A DNA stretch of 10,723 nucleotides from Candidatus Bathyarchaeota archaeon (GTDB lineage: Archaea; Thermoproteota; Bathyarchaeia; TCS64), in assembly GCA_014729945.1 (NCBI GenBank), contig WJJC01000192.1, positions 1 through 10,723 on the forward strand, read 5' to 3'. Positions 1 to 6,188 of the stretch are shown here, one piece after another. The notes beneath the pieces are model-generated. The model saw nothing but the letters and a program-made list of their open reading frames with translations, ran no database searches and was not told where the DNA came from. The translations under genes were made by a program, and so were the position numbers. The first letter of the stretch is position 1. Each line of letters begins with the position of its first letter.

Positions 1-9
1 AGGGGTAAA

Positions 10-18
10 TTTATATCC
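10..18 (+). promoter_or_regulatory. TATA-like box of tRNA-Trp
   Basis: An AT-rich stretch (TTTATATCC) is centred about 29 bases before the first tRNA base. That is the spacing expected of an archaeal TATA box driving transcription from at or just before the tRNA 5' end. It is the only TATA-like site between the window start and the tRNA. Its role is inferred from position and composition. Confidence 0.6.
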
Positions 19-42
19 TATTTCTACATGGGGATGTGTTGC

Positions 43-177
43 GGGGCTGTGGTCTAGTGGCTATGACGTTGGGCTCCAGAAAAACATAATCAATGAAACC
101 GACCCGAAAGGGGATGAGGAGTTTCTGGAGCTGGGGAAACCCAAATGCCGAGGGTTCAAGTCCTTCCAGCCCCACCA
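43..177 (+). tRNA. tRNA-Trp (anticodon CCA), intron-containing, CCA end encoded
   Basis: This is tryptophan tRNA, decoding UGG. The acceptor stem GGGGCTG (43-49) pairs with CAGCCCC (167-173), followed by discriminator A174 and an encoded CCA (175-177). The D stem starts GTC (52-54) and closes with GAC (65-67) around a loop containing GTGG. The anticodon stem TTGGG (69-73) pairs with CCCAA (140-144). The loop reads C-T-CCA-G, then the intron, then A139, so the anticodon is 76-78. The T stem GAGGG (150-154) pairs with CCTTC (162-166), with one G-U pair around loop TTCAAGT. An interruption between nucleotides 37 and 38 of tRNA-Trp is typical of archaea and is the best clue to the domain of the host. 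Confidence 0.95.
80..138 (+). other. archaeal tRNA intron (59 nt) in tRNA-Trp
   Basis: The intron boundaries follow from a bulge-helix-bulge reading. A central helix CTCC (74-77) pairs with GGGG (133-136). It is flanked by three-base bulges AGA (78-80) and AAA (137-139). Cutting after the second base of each bulge, as the archaeal splicing endonuclease does, gives exactly 80-138. The outer helix is weak (essentially A81-T132), so the motif is relaxed. The intron carries a small hairpin CCC-GAAA-GGG (103-112) with a GNRA loop. Further on, TTTCTGGAG (122-130) is perfectly complementary to 74-82, spanning the anticodon and the 5' splice site. A box C-like GGGATGA (111-117) and a box D-like CTGG (131-134) flank that element. 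In many archaea this intron doubles as a C/D guide RNA. Here the boxes are imperfect, so that role is only possible. Confidence 0.85.
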
Positions 178-195
178 TTTCATATGAAATTTTTT
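178..195 (+). terminator. probable terminator after tRNA-Trp
   Basis: Directly after the tRNA CCA end lies TTTC-ATAT-GAAA, a four-base-pair hairpin, followed by six T residues (190-195). A short hairpin plus T-tract fits archaeal termination, where the T-run is the main signal. The T-run merges into TTTTTATAAAT (191-201), which could also act as a distal TATA box for the response-regulator gene. Confidence 0.55.
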
Positions 196-235
196 ATAAA
201 TGATTGAAGATTAATGGTTTTTCTTTCCATTATCC

Positions 236-244
236 TTTTTATAG
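236..244 (+). promoter_or_regulatory. TATA-like box of the two-component operon
   Basis: TTTTTATAG is centred about 33 bases before the chosen ATG at 273, which would give a leader of only a few bases. A second candidate, TTTTTATAAAT at 191-201, would give a leader of about 50 bases. Sequence alone does not choose between them. Confidence 0.4.
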
Positions 245-272
245 AAAAATCCATCTAAACCTGATATCAGCT

Positions 273-674
273 ATGAGTTTCCCTATCCTAGTAGTGGATG
301 ATGATCAAGACATCTTAGAGCTATACAGGCTCATCCTAGAAGATGCAGGATACATTGTAGACACCGCTATTTGTGGGAAAGAGGCTATCAGTAAAGCCTT
401 AGAGAATAATTACTACTTAGCTTTACTTGATTTCGTGTTACCAGACATCAAAGGAACCGACATAGCTAAGGAACTGTATTTGCATGAGCGGATTAACTCC
501 GTGCTCTTCGTTACTGGTTACTCTCATATTTTTGATTTCATTGAACCAGAGTATAAACACAGATGCAAGGTTCTCCTAAAGCCTGTTTCTGGTAATTTAT
601 TGATTGAATCGGTGAGAGAAGCTGTAGAAACCGGGGATACAATTACTGTGGAAGAACTGGTGACTCCTATTTGA
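273..674 (+). CDS. stand-alone response regulator receiver protein
   Basis: This is a cytoplasmic phosphoacceptor protein of 133 residues made of one receiver (REC) domain and no output domain. Landmarks are the acidic cluster D9-D11 (Mg binding), phosphorylation site D53 in LLDFVLPD, the switch threonine T81 in FVTGYS, and K103-P104 in LLKP. All are canonical, so it should accept phosphate, most simply from the kinase encoded next. The frame stays open upstream to a TTG at 204. I prefer ATG 273 because the family begins a few residues before the first beta strand (PILVVDDD) and the upstream 23 residues look like untranslated AT-rich DNA. The stop overlaps the kinase start (TTGA), which implies translational coupling. 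With no DNA-binding domain, it probably signals by protein contact or as part of a phosphorelay. The pathway is unknown. Confidence 0.92.
   Translation: MSFPILVVDDDQDILELYRLILEDAGYIVDTAICGKEAISKALENNYYLALLDFVLPDIKGTDIAKELYLHERINSVLFVTGYSHIFDFIEPEYKHRCKVLLKPVSGNLLIESVREAVETGDTITVEELVTPI
659..663 (+). promoter_or_regulatory. Shine-Dalgarno site of the histidine kinase
   Basis: GGTGA lies seven bases before the TTG at 671 and matches the archaeal anti-Shine-Dalgarno sequence. It supports TTG 671 as the kinase start even though the codon overlaps the previous stop. The match is clear here, while most first genes in the window lack one. Confidence 0.6.
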
Positions 675-2497
675 AGCTACGGCTAAAGGTTTTTACACTC
701 CTAGTTATAAGTTATCTACTAATTTTTATCATATTACAGTTTTCATCAAATTCTTTTCTGCTTAGAGGAATGAAGGAACTGGAAAATCAAGAGGTTAGAG
801 AAGAAACAGTTAGAGGCCTAGCTTCTATTAATCATAGAGTCACTGAGATAGAAGAGGCTACAACCCGTTTCTCATCATATGAGAGCATCTATAACTATGT
901 TACATCCAGTGAAACAGAATCGGATGAACATATTAGAGGTATTTTCACAGAAGCAGTCCTGTCAGAATCGAATGTAAATTATGCTTTATTATTTGATGTC
1001 ACTGGAGAGGTCGTATTTAAGAGAGGATATGATCTCAACAGCAAAGAAAATAAATCTGTACCAGGAGAGTTAATCGACTTCTTCGAAATGCACAGTATAC
1101 TTGTAACACATCAGACAGCTCAGAGCAAACTATCAGGAATAATAAGAACACCTGTTGGACTATTCGTTATCTCGTCTCAACCAATAAGTGGAGACAATCA
1201 AAAGATAGTAGGATCCCTAGTCTTATGCAGGGTTATTGACACACAAATGAAAGAGTCCATGGAAAAATCTTCGCTCCTATCATTAAACTTGATTCCGTTA
1301 CAGGACTCTATGGAGGATAACGAATATGAAGATATCCTAAATCAACTTGGTGAAGAAGTAATACCCATTGTTCGATGGGAAGGAGAGAAAATAAATGGGT
1401 ACACAGTTTTGAATGATCTCTATGGCTCACCGGCCCTGCTTCTAAAAGTTGAAAGTCCTGGTTTAATCTACAAGCAAGGGGTTAAGATGGTGAACTATTT
1501 TGTATACTCCTTTGTACTCATCGCTGTATCGATAGGTATGCTAGTGTTACTGGCTTTTAACAGGTTAGTGGTAATGCCCCTGTCGACCCTTAGTAATGAG
1601 GTTTCTATAATAAACGCCTCAACAATTAACGATAAATCAGTTAAGATACCGGGGGACGATGAGATTTCCAGTCTTTCTAGAGACATTGATAAGATGTTAA
1701 AAAATCTTAGAAAATACCAGAATAAGATTAAGGAGACAGAGCGAATGGTCTCCATCGGAGCCACAGCCACCATGGTAGGACATGATCTCAGGAACCCGTT
1801 ACAGGTTGTATTCATGCTAACAGACCTTATTCAAAAGAGATTACAATGGATCAAGAAGGAGGAGACGAGAGAAATAGAGGATATAGTGAATCTCATTGAG
1901 AGGATAAAGAATCAAGCAACCTACATGAATAAAATAGTGTCAGATCTCCAAGGTCTTACCGAAGGAATTAGATTAGATATAGAAGATGTAAATATCATTG
2001 ATCTTGTCCAAGAGGTCTTAGAGACGATACAGTTTCCAGACAACATCGAAGAGAAGATGTTTTTCGAGGAAGATTTTCCCGAAATATACGCGGATAAAAA
2101 CAAGTTAAAACGAGTATTCACAAACCTGATAACTAATGCGGTTCAGGCTATTACCAATGGAGGGGAATTAGTGATAAAAGGATTCAGATTGGAAGATGAG
2201 GTATACATTAGCATAGTTGATACTGGTTGTGGAATCTCTGAGGAGTATCTGGATAACATTTTTGATCCATTATTCACAACTAAGGCTAGAGGAACAGGGC
2301 TTGGTTTGACAGTATGTAAGAGAATTGCTGAAGCGCATGGAGGAAAGATCGTCGCAAAGTCCCATCCAGGTATAGGATCGTGTTTCACTTTAGTCTTACC
2401 AGTTAACCGTAAACTCGAGAGCGTGGATCAGAACCCTGAAGCATTTATGGACTATGAAACACCTCAGAGCCATATCCTGCCTCTTTCACTTGTTTAA
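671..2497 (+). CDS. membrane sensor histidine kinase (CHASE4-like, HAMP, HisKA, HATPase)
   Basis: This 608-residue autophosphorylating sensor is expected to phosphorylate the receiver encoded just upstream. Transmembrane segment 1 is about residues 7-25. An external domain follows, roughly 40-265; its LLFDVTGEVVFKRGYDL and GLFVISSQPI stretches resemble CHASE4. Transmembrane segment 2 is about 274-297. A HAMP linker follows (P303, DDEI 329-332), then a short coiled coil. The catalytic part has the H box HDLRNPL with phospho-acceptor H371, N box NLITNAVQAI (485-494), G1 DTGCGI (517-522), F box FDPLFTT and G2 GTGLGL (541-546). All key residues are intact, so it should be active. The TTG start is fixed by the GGTGA site and by the need to include helix 1. 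About 29 unassigned residues follow the ATPase domain. The ligand sensed outside the cell cannot be told from sequence. Confidence 0.95.
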   Translation: MKLRLKVFTLLVISYLLIFIILQFSSNSFLLRGMKELENQEVREETVRGLASINHRVTEIEEATTRFSSYESIYNYVTSSETESDEHIRGIFTEAVLSESNVNYALLFDVTGEVVFKRGYDLNSKENKSVPGELIDFFEMHSILVTHQTAQSKLSGIIRTPVGLFVISSQPISGDNQKIVGSLVLCRVIDTQMKESMEKSSLLSLNLIPLQDSMEDNEYEDILNQLGEEVIPIVRWEGEKINGYTVLNDLYGSPALLLKVESPGLIYKQGVKMVNYFVYSFVLIAVSIGMLVLLAFNRLVVMPLSTLSNEVSIINASTINDKSVKIPGDDEISSLSRDIDKMLKNLRKYQNKIKETERMVSIGATATMVGHDLRNPLQVVFMLTDLIQKRLQWIKKEETREIEDIVNLIERIKNQATYMNKIVSDLQGLTEGIRLDIEDVNIIDLVQEVLETIQFPDNIEEKMFFEEDFPEIYADKNKLKRVFTNLITNAVQAITNGGELVIKGFRLEDEVYISIVDTGCGISEEYLDNIFDPLFTTKARGTGLGLTVCKRIAEAHGGKIVAKSHPGIGSCFTLVLPVNRKLESVDQNPEAFMDYETPQSHILPLSLV

Positions 2498-2525
2498 GTA
2501 TGTTATTTATTATCATTCCATAGAT

Positions 2526-2535
2526 GGTTTAAAGC
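2526..2535 (+). promoter_or_regulatory. TATA-like box of the three-helix membrane protein gene
   Basis: GGTTTAAAGC is centred about 24 bases before the GTG at 2554, which would give a leaderless message. A run of six T residues (2543-2548) follows and could also end the upstream kinase transcript. Assignment rests on spacing only. Confidence 0.4.
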
Positions 2536-2553
2536 AGGCTTGGTTTTTTCAAT

Positions 2554-3105
2554 GTGATTAGGTTGAACTGGGTCTTGGTGATTGCAGGAATATTACCTCT
2601 ATGGGCAGCCTTATTCATAGTTTTTACAAATATGAGAGTCCTCAAGGATGAAACGTCAGGCAATAATCAGGGCCCAGTTGAAAAAGAAAATTCAAGTGAT
2701 GTAGAGCTAATAGACGCCCCAGAGGAAAAGAAGGAATCCGAAAGCATATTCAGTGGATTGCTTGGAGGTATAAAGAAAGACGAGGATAAGCGAAAGGAGG
2801 AGGAAGGAAGAGACGAGCTTGAGTTCAAAGAAGACCCCCTCATGGTAGAGAAACCATCATTAGGTCTACCTAAGGGCTTGAAACGGTTATGGGGTATTGC
2901 CTTCCTATTGATCTTCCTAGCTTCTCTAGCTTATGGGGCGGAGAATGGTTTGGCGTACCTTTTCAAGGAGTATAGATGGGTGATAGGCACCACCAATCCT
3001 TGGACAAGTCAACTGAGAGCTGCAAGCGTGTACAGCGCAGCAGCGGCTGGAGTATCAGTGATGTTAGCTACGCTTAGAACGGGTATATACCTGATTCGGG
3101 GCTAG
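2554..3105 (+). CDS. hypothetical membrane protein with charged linker
   Basis: I do not recognise this 183-residue protein. It has a hydrophobic N-terminal helix (about 5-26) and a strongly charged, low-complexity linker rich in E, D and K (about 30-100). Two more hydrophobic helices follow, about 112-128 and 154-180. Between them a short segment contains LFKEYRWVIGTTNPWTSQ, perhaps an exposed loop. No cysteine pairs, catalytic motifs or metal ligands stand out. The start could be GTG 2554 or TTG 2563, with little effect on the product. It follows the two-component operon after 56 bases but has its own TATA-like box, so it need not be co-transcribed. Its role is unknown; a membrane adaptor is one guess. 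Confidence 0.75.
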   Translation: MIRLNWVLVIAGILPLWAALFIVFTNMRVLKDETSGNNQGPVEKENSSDVELIDAPEEKKESESIFSGLLGGIKKDEDKRKEEEGRDELEFKEDPLMVEKPSLGLPKGLKRLWGIAFLLIFLASLAYGAENGLAYLFKEYRWVIGTTNPWTSQLRAASVYSAAAAGVSVMLATLRTGIYLIRG

Positions 3106-3108
3106 CGA

Positions 3109-3117
3109 TAATAATTA
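3109..3117 (+). promoter_or_regulatory. TATA-like box of the deformylase-like gene
   Basis: TAATAATTA-type sequence is centred about 29 bases before ATG 3142. No Shine-Dalgarno site is visible before that ATG, so a leaderless transcript is likely. This is inferred from spacing. Confidence 0.45.
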
Positions 3118-3141
3118 GTGCAGCCACTCGATTGATACTGT

Positions 3142-3663
3142 ATGGTAATACGTGACACCGTTCTACTAGGGGATCCCAGGCTTAGGGAGAATTGTGAAGA
3201 AGTGAATTTCGATGAACCCCTCAAGGATATTATGAAGGATTTGAAGGATACGTTAACAGAGCATCAACGTTTATATGGAATGGGACGGGGAATTGCAGCA
3301 CCTCAGATAGGCTACAGTAAGAGAATAGTTTACATCCAGAGCCCAAAATTCACAGGGTATCTAGTCAACCCTGAGATAACTTGGAAGAGTAAAGAGATGT
3401 TTGATGTCTGGGATAGCTGCTTCAGCTTGAAGGCAGAGTTTTTCGTGAATATACCTAGGCACCGCAGCGTCAAAGTAAAGTACGTTGATGCGAGTCAGGT
3501 TCTACATGAGGAAACTTTCAGCGATGATATGAGTGAGTTACTCCAGCATGAGATAGATCACCTTGATGGGGTGATGTGCAGTGATAGATTAACGGATCCC
3601 AAGAAAATTGTGATGCGTGAGGAATGGGAGAAAAGATACCGCACCCCGGGAATCGGTATGTGA
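3142..3663 (+). CDS. def: peptide deformylase homologue
   Basis: Peptide deformylases are metal-dependent amidases that remove the N-formyl group from nascent proteins. This 173-residue protein has the family's usual length and its three motifs in order. Motif 1 is GIAAPQIG (50-57). Motif 2 is DSCFSL with metal ligand C93. Motif 3 is QHEIDHLDG with ligands H136 and H140 and catalytic E137. Motif 2 departs from the standard EGCLS: the first two residues are D and S, and L is F. The N-terminal VLLGDPRLR segment is also typical. Metal binding and hydrolysis look possible. Archaea start translation with unformylated methionine, so the natural substrate is unclear. Archaeal homologues have been described, but their roles are not settled to my knowledge. 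Neighbours give no direct clue. Confidence 0.92.
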   Translation: MVIRDTVLLGDPRLRENCEEVNFDEPLKDIMKDLKDTLTEHQRLYGMGRGIAAPQIGYSKRIVYIQSPKFTGYLVNPEITWKSKEMFDVWDSCFSLKAEFFVNIPRHRSVKVKYVDASQVLHEETFSDDMSELLQHEIDHLDGVMCSDRLTDPKKIVMREEWEKRYRTPGIGM

Positions 3664-3674
3664 CATTCATACAT

Positions 3675-3681
3675 CTTATAT
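3675..3681 (+). promoter_or_regulatory. TATA-like box of the transglutaminase-like gene
   Basis: CTTATAT is centred about 28 bases before the TTG at 3707, which predicts transcription starting at or next to the start codon. No ribosome binding site is seen before that TTG. Confidence 0.5.
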
Positions 3682-3706
3682 CCCGTAACTCCAACAAATC
3701 CGTGGT

Positions 3707-4960
3707 TTGAAAACGAAAACACTTGCCATGCTTCTCATAGGGGTAATAATCGGCTCTACAGCCGGCTACTTCGGTAACCAGTACTTCACCAAGCCCATGA
3801 TTACTGATCTTCAAGACAGGGTACAGAACCTTGAAGAGAATTACGATGAAATTGAGGCTAATTATAGTGAGGTGTCTGAGGAGAACACGGAATTGGAGAC
3901 ACAGCTTGATTCATTACAAAGCACTTATGCGGAGCTTCAAGCTGAACGTGATAGGCTTCTTGAGGAGCAGGAGGCGTTGGAAGAACAGGTGGAGAACTTG
4001 TCACAGATGTATGAGTCTCTTCTGGAGGATTATGAGACTAGTCTAGGAGGACTCGATTTTTATAATCAAACTATACCAGTGCTTGAAGGGAATTTTACTT
4101 GGAGTTATAGTGGTGAAACATATGAGATGAGCCTGGTAATCCCTGAGCCCATGTATGAATACTATAACACCAAGCCCAGATACCATACATCAGACTACAG
4201 GGGATATATCCTCCACCCATACGATGATGAATACATAGAGACCTTGGTCAAGGAGTTTGAGATAATCTCAGCGCTGAACAATCTTTCACCAAAACAAGAA
4301 ACCGAATTAATGATATCTTACGTCCAGAATCTCCACTACTTGACGGACCAGACAACCGGGTTTGATGAATACCCCAAATTCCCCGTGGAGACCCTTGTTG
4401 ATGGAGGCGGTGACTGCGAGGATACCAGTATATTGATGGCACATCTCTTGGATACTATGGGGGTTGATGTAGCGCTTCTCAGAATACCTGGTCATATGGC
4501 GGTGGGCGTTGATTTGGATGCCTCCGGGGTTAGCTGGAGTATAGAGAATCATACTTACTATTACCTTGAGACAACCGTGGAGGGGTGGGAGCCTGGGGAT
4601 ATCCCGGTTGAACACGTTGGGAAAGAGGTTACCATCAACTCTGTTACGGATACGCCCTTCCTCATGCATACATGGGAGGCTACCAGAAGTAACAACGTAG
4701 TGACGGTTTCAATCACTTACACCAATGAAAGCCCCGTCTATGGAACAGAGTACAGGTCATGGGTGGGAATAGAGCTAGACGATGGCACAATCTGGACTGA
4801 GAATATCGGAGAAGAACTGGATCTCGGCTACGGTGAATCAATTTCAATAAAAACACACATTGAAGGACCAAGACATGACACCATGCGAATCATAGTTGGA
4901 GTATTGACACCGGGTGGCGAGGTAATAACGAAAAAATATAGTGAATATTTTACCACATGA
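3707..4960 (+). CDS. membrane-anchored coiled-coil transglutaminase-like protein
   Basis: This 417-residue protein probably faces the cell exterior. A hydrophobic signal anchor (about 5-22) is followed by a long acidic coiled coil (about 33-110, heptads rich in L, E and Q). Next comes a transglutaminase-like cysteine hydrolase or transferase core, about 180-295, and a C-terminal beta-rich domain of about 100 residues. The catalytic cysteine is C237 in GGGDCEDTS, the histidine H263 in PGHMAVGVD, and the third residue E288 in YYYLETT. The acid is Glu rather than the more common Asp, as in many prokaryotic members. The core could cleave or cross-link cell-surface proteins, and the substrate is unknown. 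The TTG start is supported by the TATA spacing and by the immediate signal anchor. Catalytic activity is likely but the exact reaction is open. Confidence 0.88.
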   Translation: MKTKTLAMLLIGVIIGSTAGYFGNQYFTKPMITDLQDRVQNLEENYDEIEANYSEVSEENTELETQLDSLQSTYAELQAERDRLLEEQEALEEQVENLSQMYESLLEDYETSLGGLDFYNQTIPVLEGNFTWSYSGETYEMSLVIPEPMYEYYNTKPRYHTSDYRGYILHPYDDEYIETLVKEFEIISALNNLSPKQETELMISYVQNLHYLTDQTTGFDEYPKFPVETLVDGGGDCEDTSILMAHLLDTMGVDVALLRIPGHMAVGVDLDASGVSWSIENHTYYYLETTVEGWEPGDIPVEHVGKEVTINSVTDTPFLMHTWEATRSNNVVTVSITYTNESPVYGTEYRSWVGIELDDGTIWTENIGEELDLGYGESISIKTHIEGPRHDTMRIIVGVLTPGGEVITKKYSEYFTT

Positions 4961-4971
4961 TAGGATTCATC

Positions 4972-4979
4972 CTTTTATC
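4972..4979 (+). promoter_or_regulatory. TATA-like box of the nitroreductase-HAD operon
   Basis: CTTTTATC is centred about 27 bases before ATG 5003. There is no ribosome binding site next to that ATG, so a leaderless transcript covering both following genes is likely. Confidence 0.5.
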
Positions 4980-5002
4980 CAGCCACCCCGAAGTATAATC
5001 AA

Positions 5003-5518
5003 ATGGAATTCTATGAAACAGTAAAAACCAGAAGAAGCATCAGATCATATAAAGGCAAAGAGATCCCGGAGGAAAAACTCCTCAGGGTAATGGACGCAGC
5101 CAGAGTAGCCCCCAGCGGACATAACAGACAGTACTGGAAATTCTACATTGTCGAATCCGAGGACAAAAAGAGAAAAGTTGCAGAAGCCTGCAGTGGGCAG
5201 ACATGGATAGCAGAGGCGCCAGCGGTGATCGTGGCTACGGGGTGGAAGGTCCCATTCAGTCGCGGAGGCTACATGGGGGATATGACTTTCACCATGGATG
5301 TGAGCATCGCATTCACCCACCTAATACTGGCGGCTAGAGCAGAGGGACTGGGCACATGTTGGATCGGTGACTTTAGCAATGAAAAAGTCAAGGAAGCCCT
5401 AGGGTTACCGGAAAAAGAATACGTGGTAGCCGTTACACCAATCGGGTACCCGGATAAAGGCGGCTTCACAGAGAACACTAGTAGGAAGAAACTTGACGAA
5501 GTAATGGAACGATTGTAA
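5003..5518 (+). CDS. nitroreductase family FMN-dependent oxidoreductase
   Basis: This small flavin enzyme of 171 residues belongs to the nitroreductase fold, whose members reduce nitro groups, quinones, flavins or other electron acceptors with NAD(P)H and usually act as dimers. The FMN phosphate-binding start RRSIRSY (10-16) is clear, as are PSGHNRQYW (37-45, flavin contact), GLGTCWIG (115-122) and PIGYP (146-150). Length is at the short end of the family and no extra domain is present. The next gene, a HAD hydrolase, begins two bases after the stop, so the two probably form one transcript. The true substrate cannot be read from the sequence. Members of this fold also include enzymes unrelated to nitro compounds, so the name denotes family, not reaction. 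Confidence 0.92.
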   Translation: MEFYETVKTRRSIRSYKGKEIPEEKLLRVMDAARVAPSGHNRQYWKFYIVESEDKKRKVAEACSGQTWIAEAPAVIVATGWKVPFSRGGYMGDMTFTMDVSIAFTHLILAARAEGLGTCWIGDFSNEKVKEALGLPEKEYVVAVTPIGYPDKGGFTENTSRKKLDEVMERL

Positions 5519-5519
5519 A

Positions 5520-6188
5520 GTGATAGGACTCAAGCTAGCTGTATTCGATATGGCTGGAACCACGGTGAATGACCGTGTCCATGGGGTTCCCCTTGTCTTG
5601 AAAAGCTATGATGACGCTTTCAGATGTTTCGGTATAGAGATACCAATGGAGGTCTTGAATCTTCAGAGAGGCAGGGATAAGCTTACGGTTATCAAGGAGT
5701 TCGGGGAGGACCAAGCACCGGAGATCTATGAGGAATTCGTCTCCACTCTCAAGGAGAACTGTAACAAGGTAAGAGAAGTTGAGGGCGTATCTGAGACTTT
5801 GAATTATCTTCAGGAACATAGAGTAAAGATTGTTTCTTCAACCGGTTTCCCAGCTGAGATAGCTGAGCCCATGGTAAGGCATCTCGGGTGGCTTGAACAG
5901 GGTTTAATAGATGACTGGGTGTGCAGTGAACAGGTGGGGATAAGCAGACCCGACCCAGCCATGATACTGTACGCTATGAAAAAATATGAGATCTCTAACC
6001 CGGGAAATGTATTGAAAGTGGATGACACCATGAAGGGAATCGAGGAGGGACTTAACGCTGACGTATACACCATAGGCGTTCTTACAGGTACCCAGAGCAG
6101 GGAACAGTTGCATTCAGTTAATCCTGACGCGGTTCTGGACTCGGTGGCCGATATCCCCGGTTTTATGAGCAGTAGTAATGTTTTCTAG
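5520..6188 (+). CDS. phosphonatase-like HAD hydrolase
   Basis: This haloacid dehalogenase-superfamily hydrolase of 222 residues resembles phosphonoacetaldehyde hydrolase (PhnX) relatives. Motif I is FDMAGTTV: nucleophile D10, with A12 where most HAD phosphatases have a second Asp, the mark of the phosphonatase group. Motif II is near S107-T108-G109, motif III near R143-P144, and motif IV is VDDT (D168, D169). K54 in GRDK sits where PhnX carries its Schiff-base lysine, by my eye alignment of the cap region. The GTG start lies one base after the nitroreductase stop, which implies co-transcription. Its 3' end overlaps the convergent transporter gene by four bases. No phosphonate transport or synthesis genes are nearby, so the C-P substrate is not established; another small phosphorylated or carbonyl substrate is possible. 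Confidence 0.88.
   Translation: MIGLKLAVFDMAGTTVNDRVHGVPLVLKSYDDAFRCFGIEIPMEVLNLQRGRDKLTVIKEFGEDQAPEIYEEFVSTLKENCNKVREVEGVSETLNYLQEHRVKIVSSTGFPAEIAEPMVRHLGWLEQGLIDDWVCSEQVGISRPDPAMILYAMKKYEISNPGNVLKVDDTMKGIEEGLNADVYTIGVLTGTQSREQLHSVNPDAVLDSVADIPGFMSSSNVF

Noticed and set aside
204..272. Upstream extension of the response regulator to TTG 204
   Set aside because: It would add 23 residues with no family match, directly after a TATA-like sequence. ATG 273 fits the receiver fold.
3518..3814. Minus-strand open frame spanning the deformylase/transglutaminase junction
   Set aside because: It overlaps two well-supported plus-strand genes and the product has no family features.
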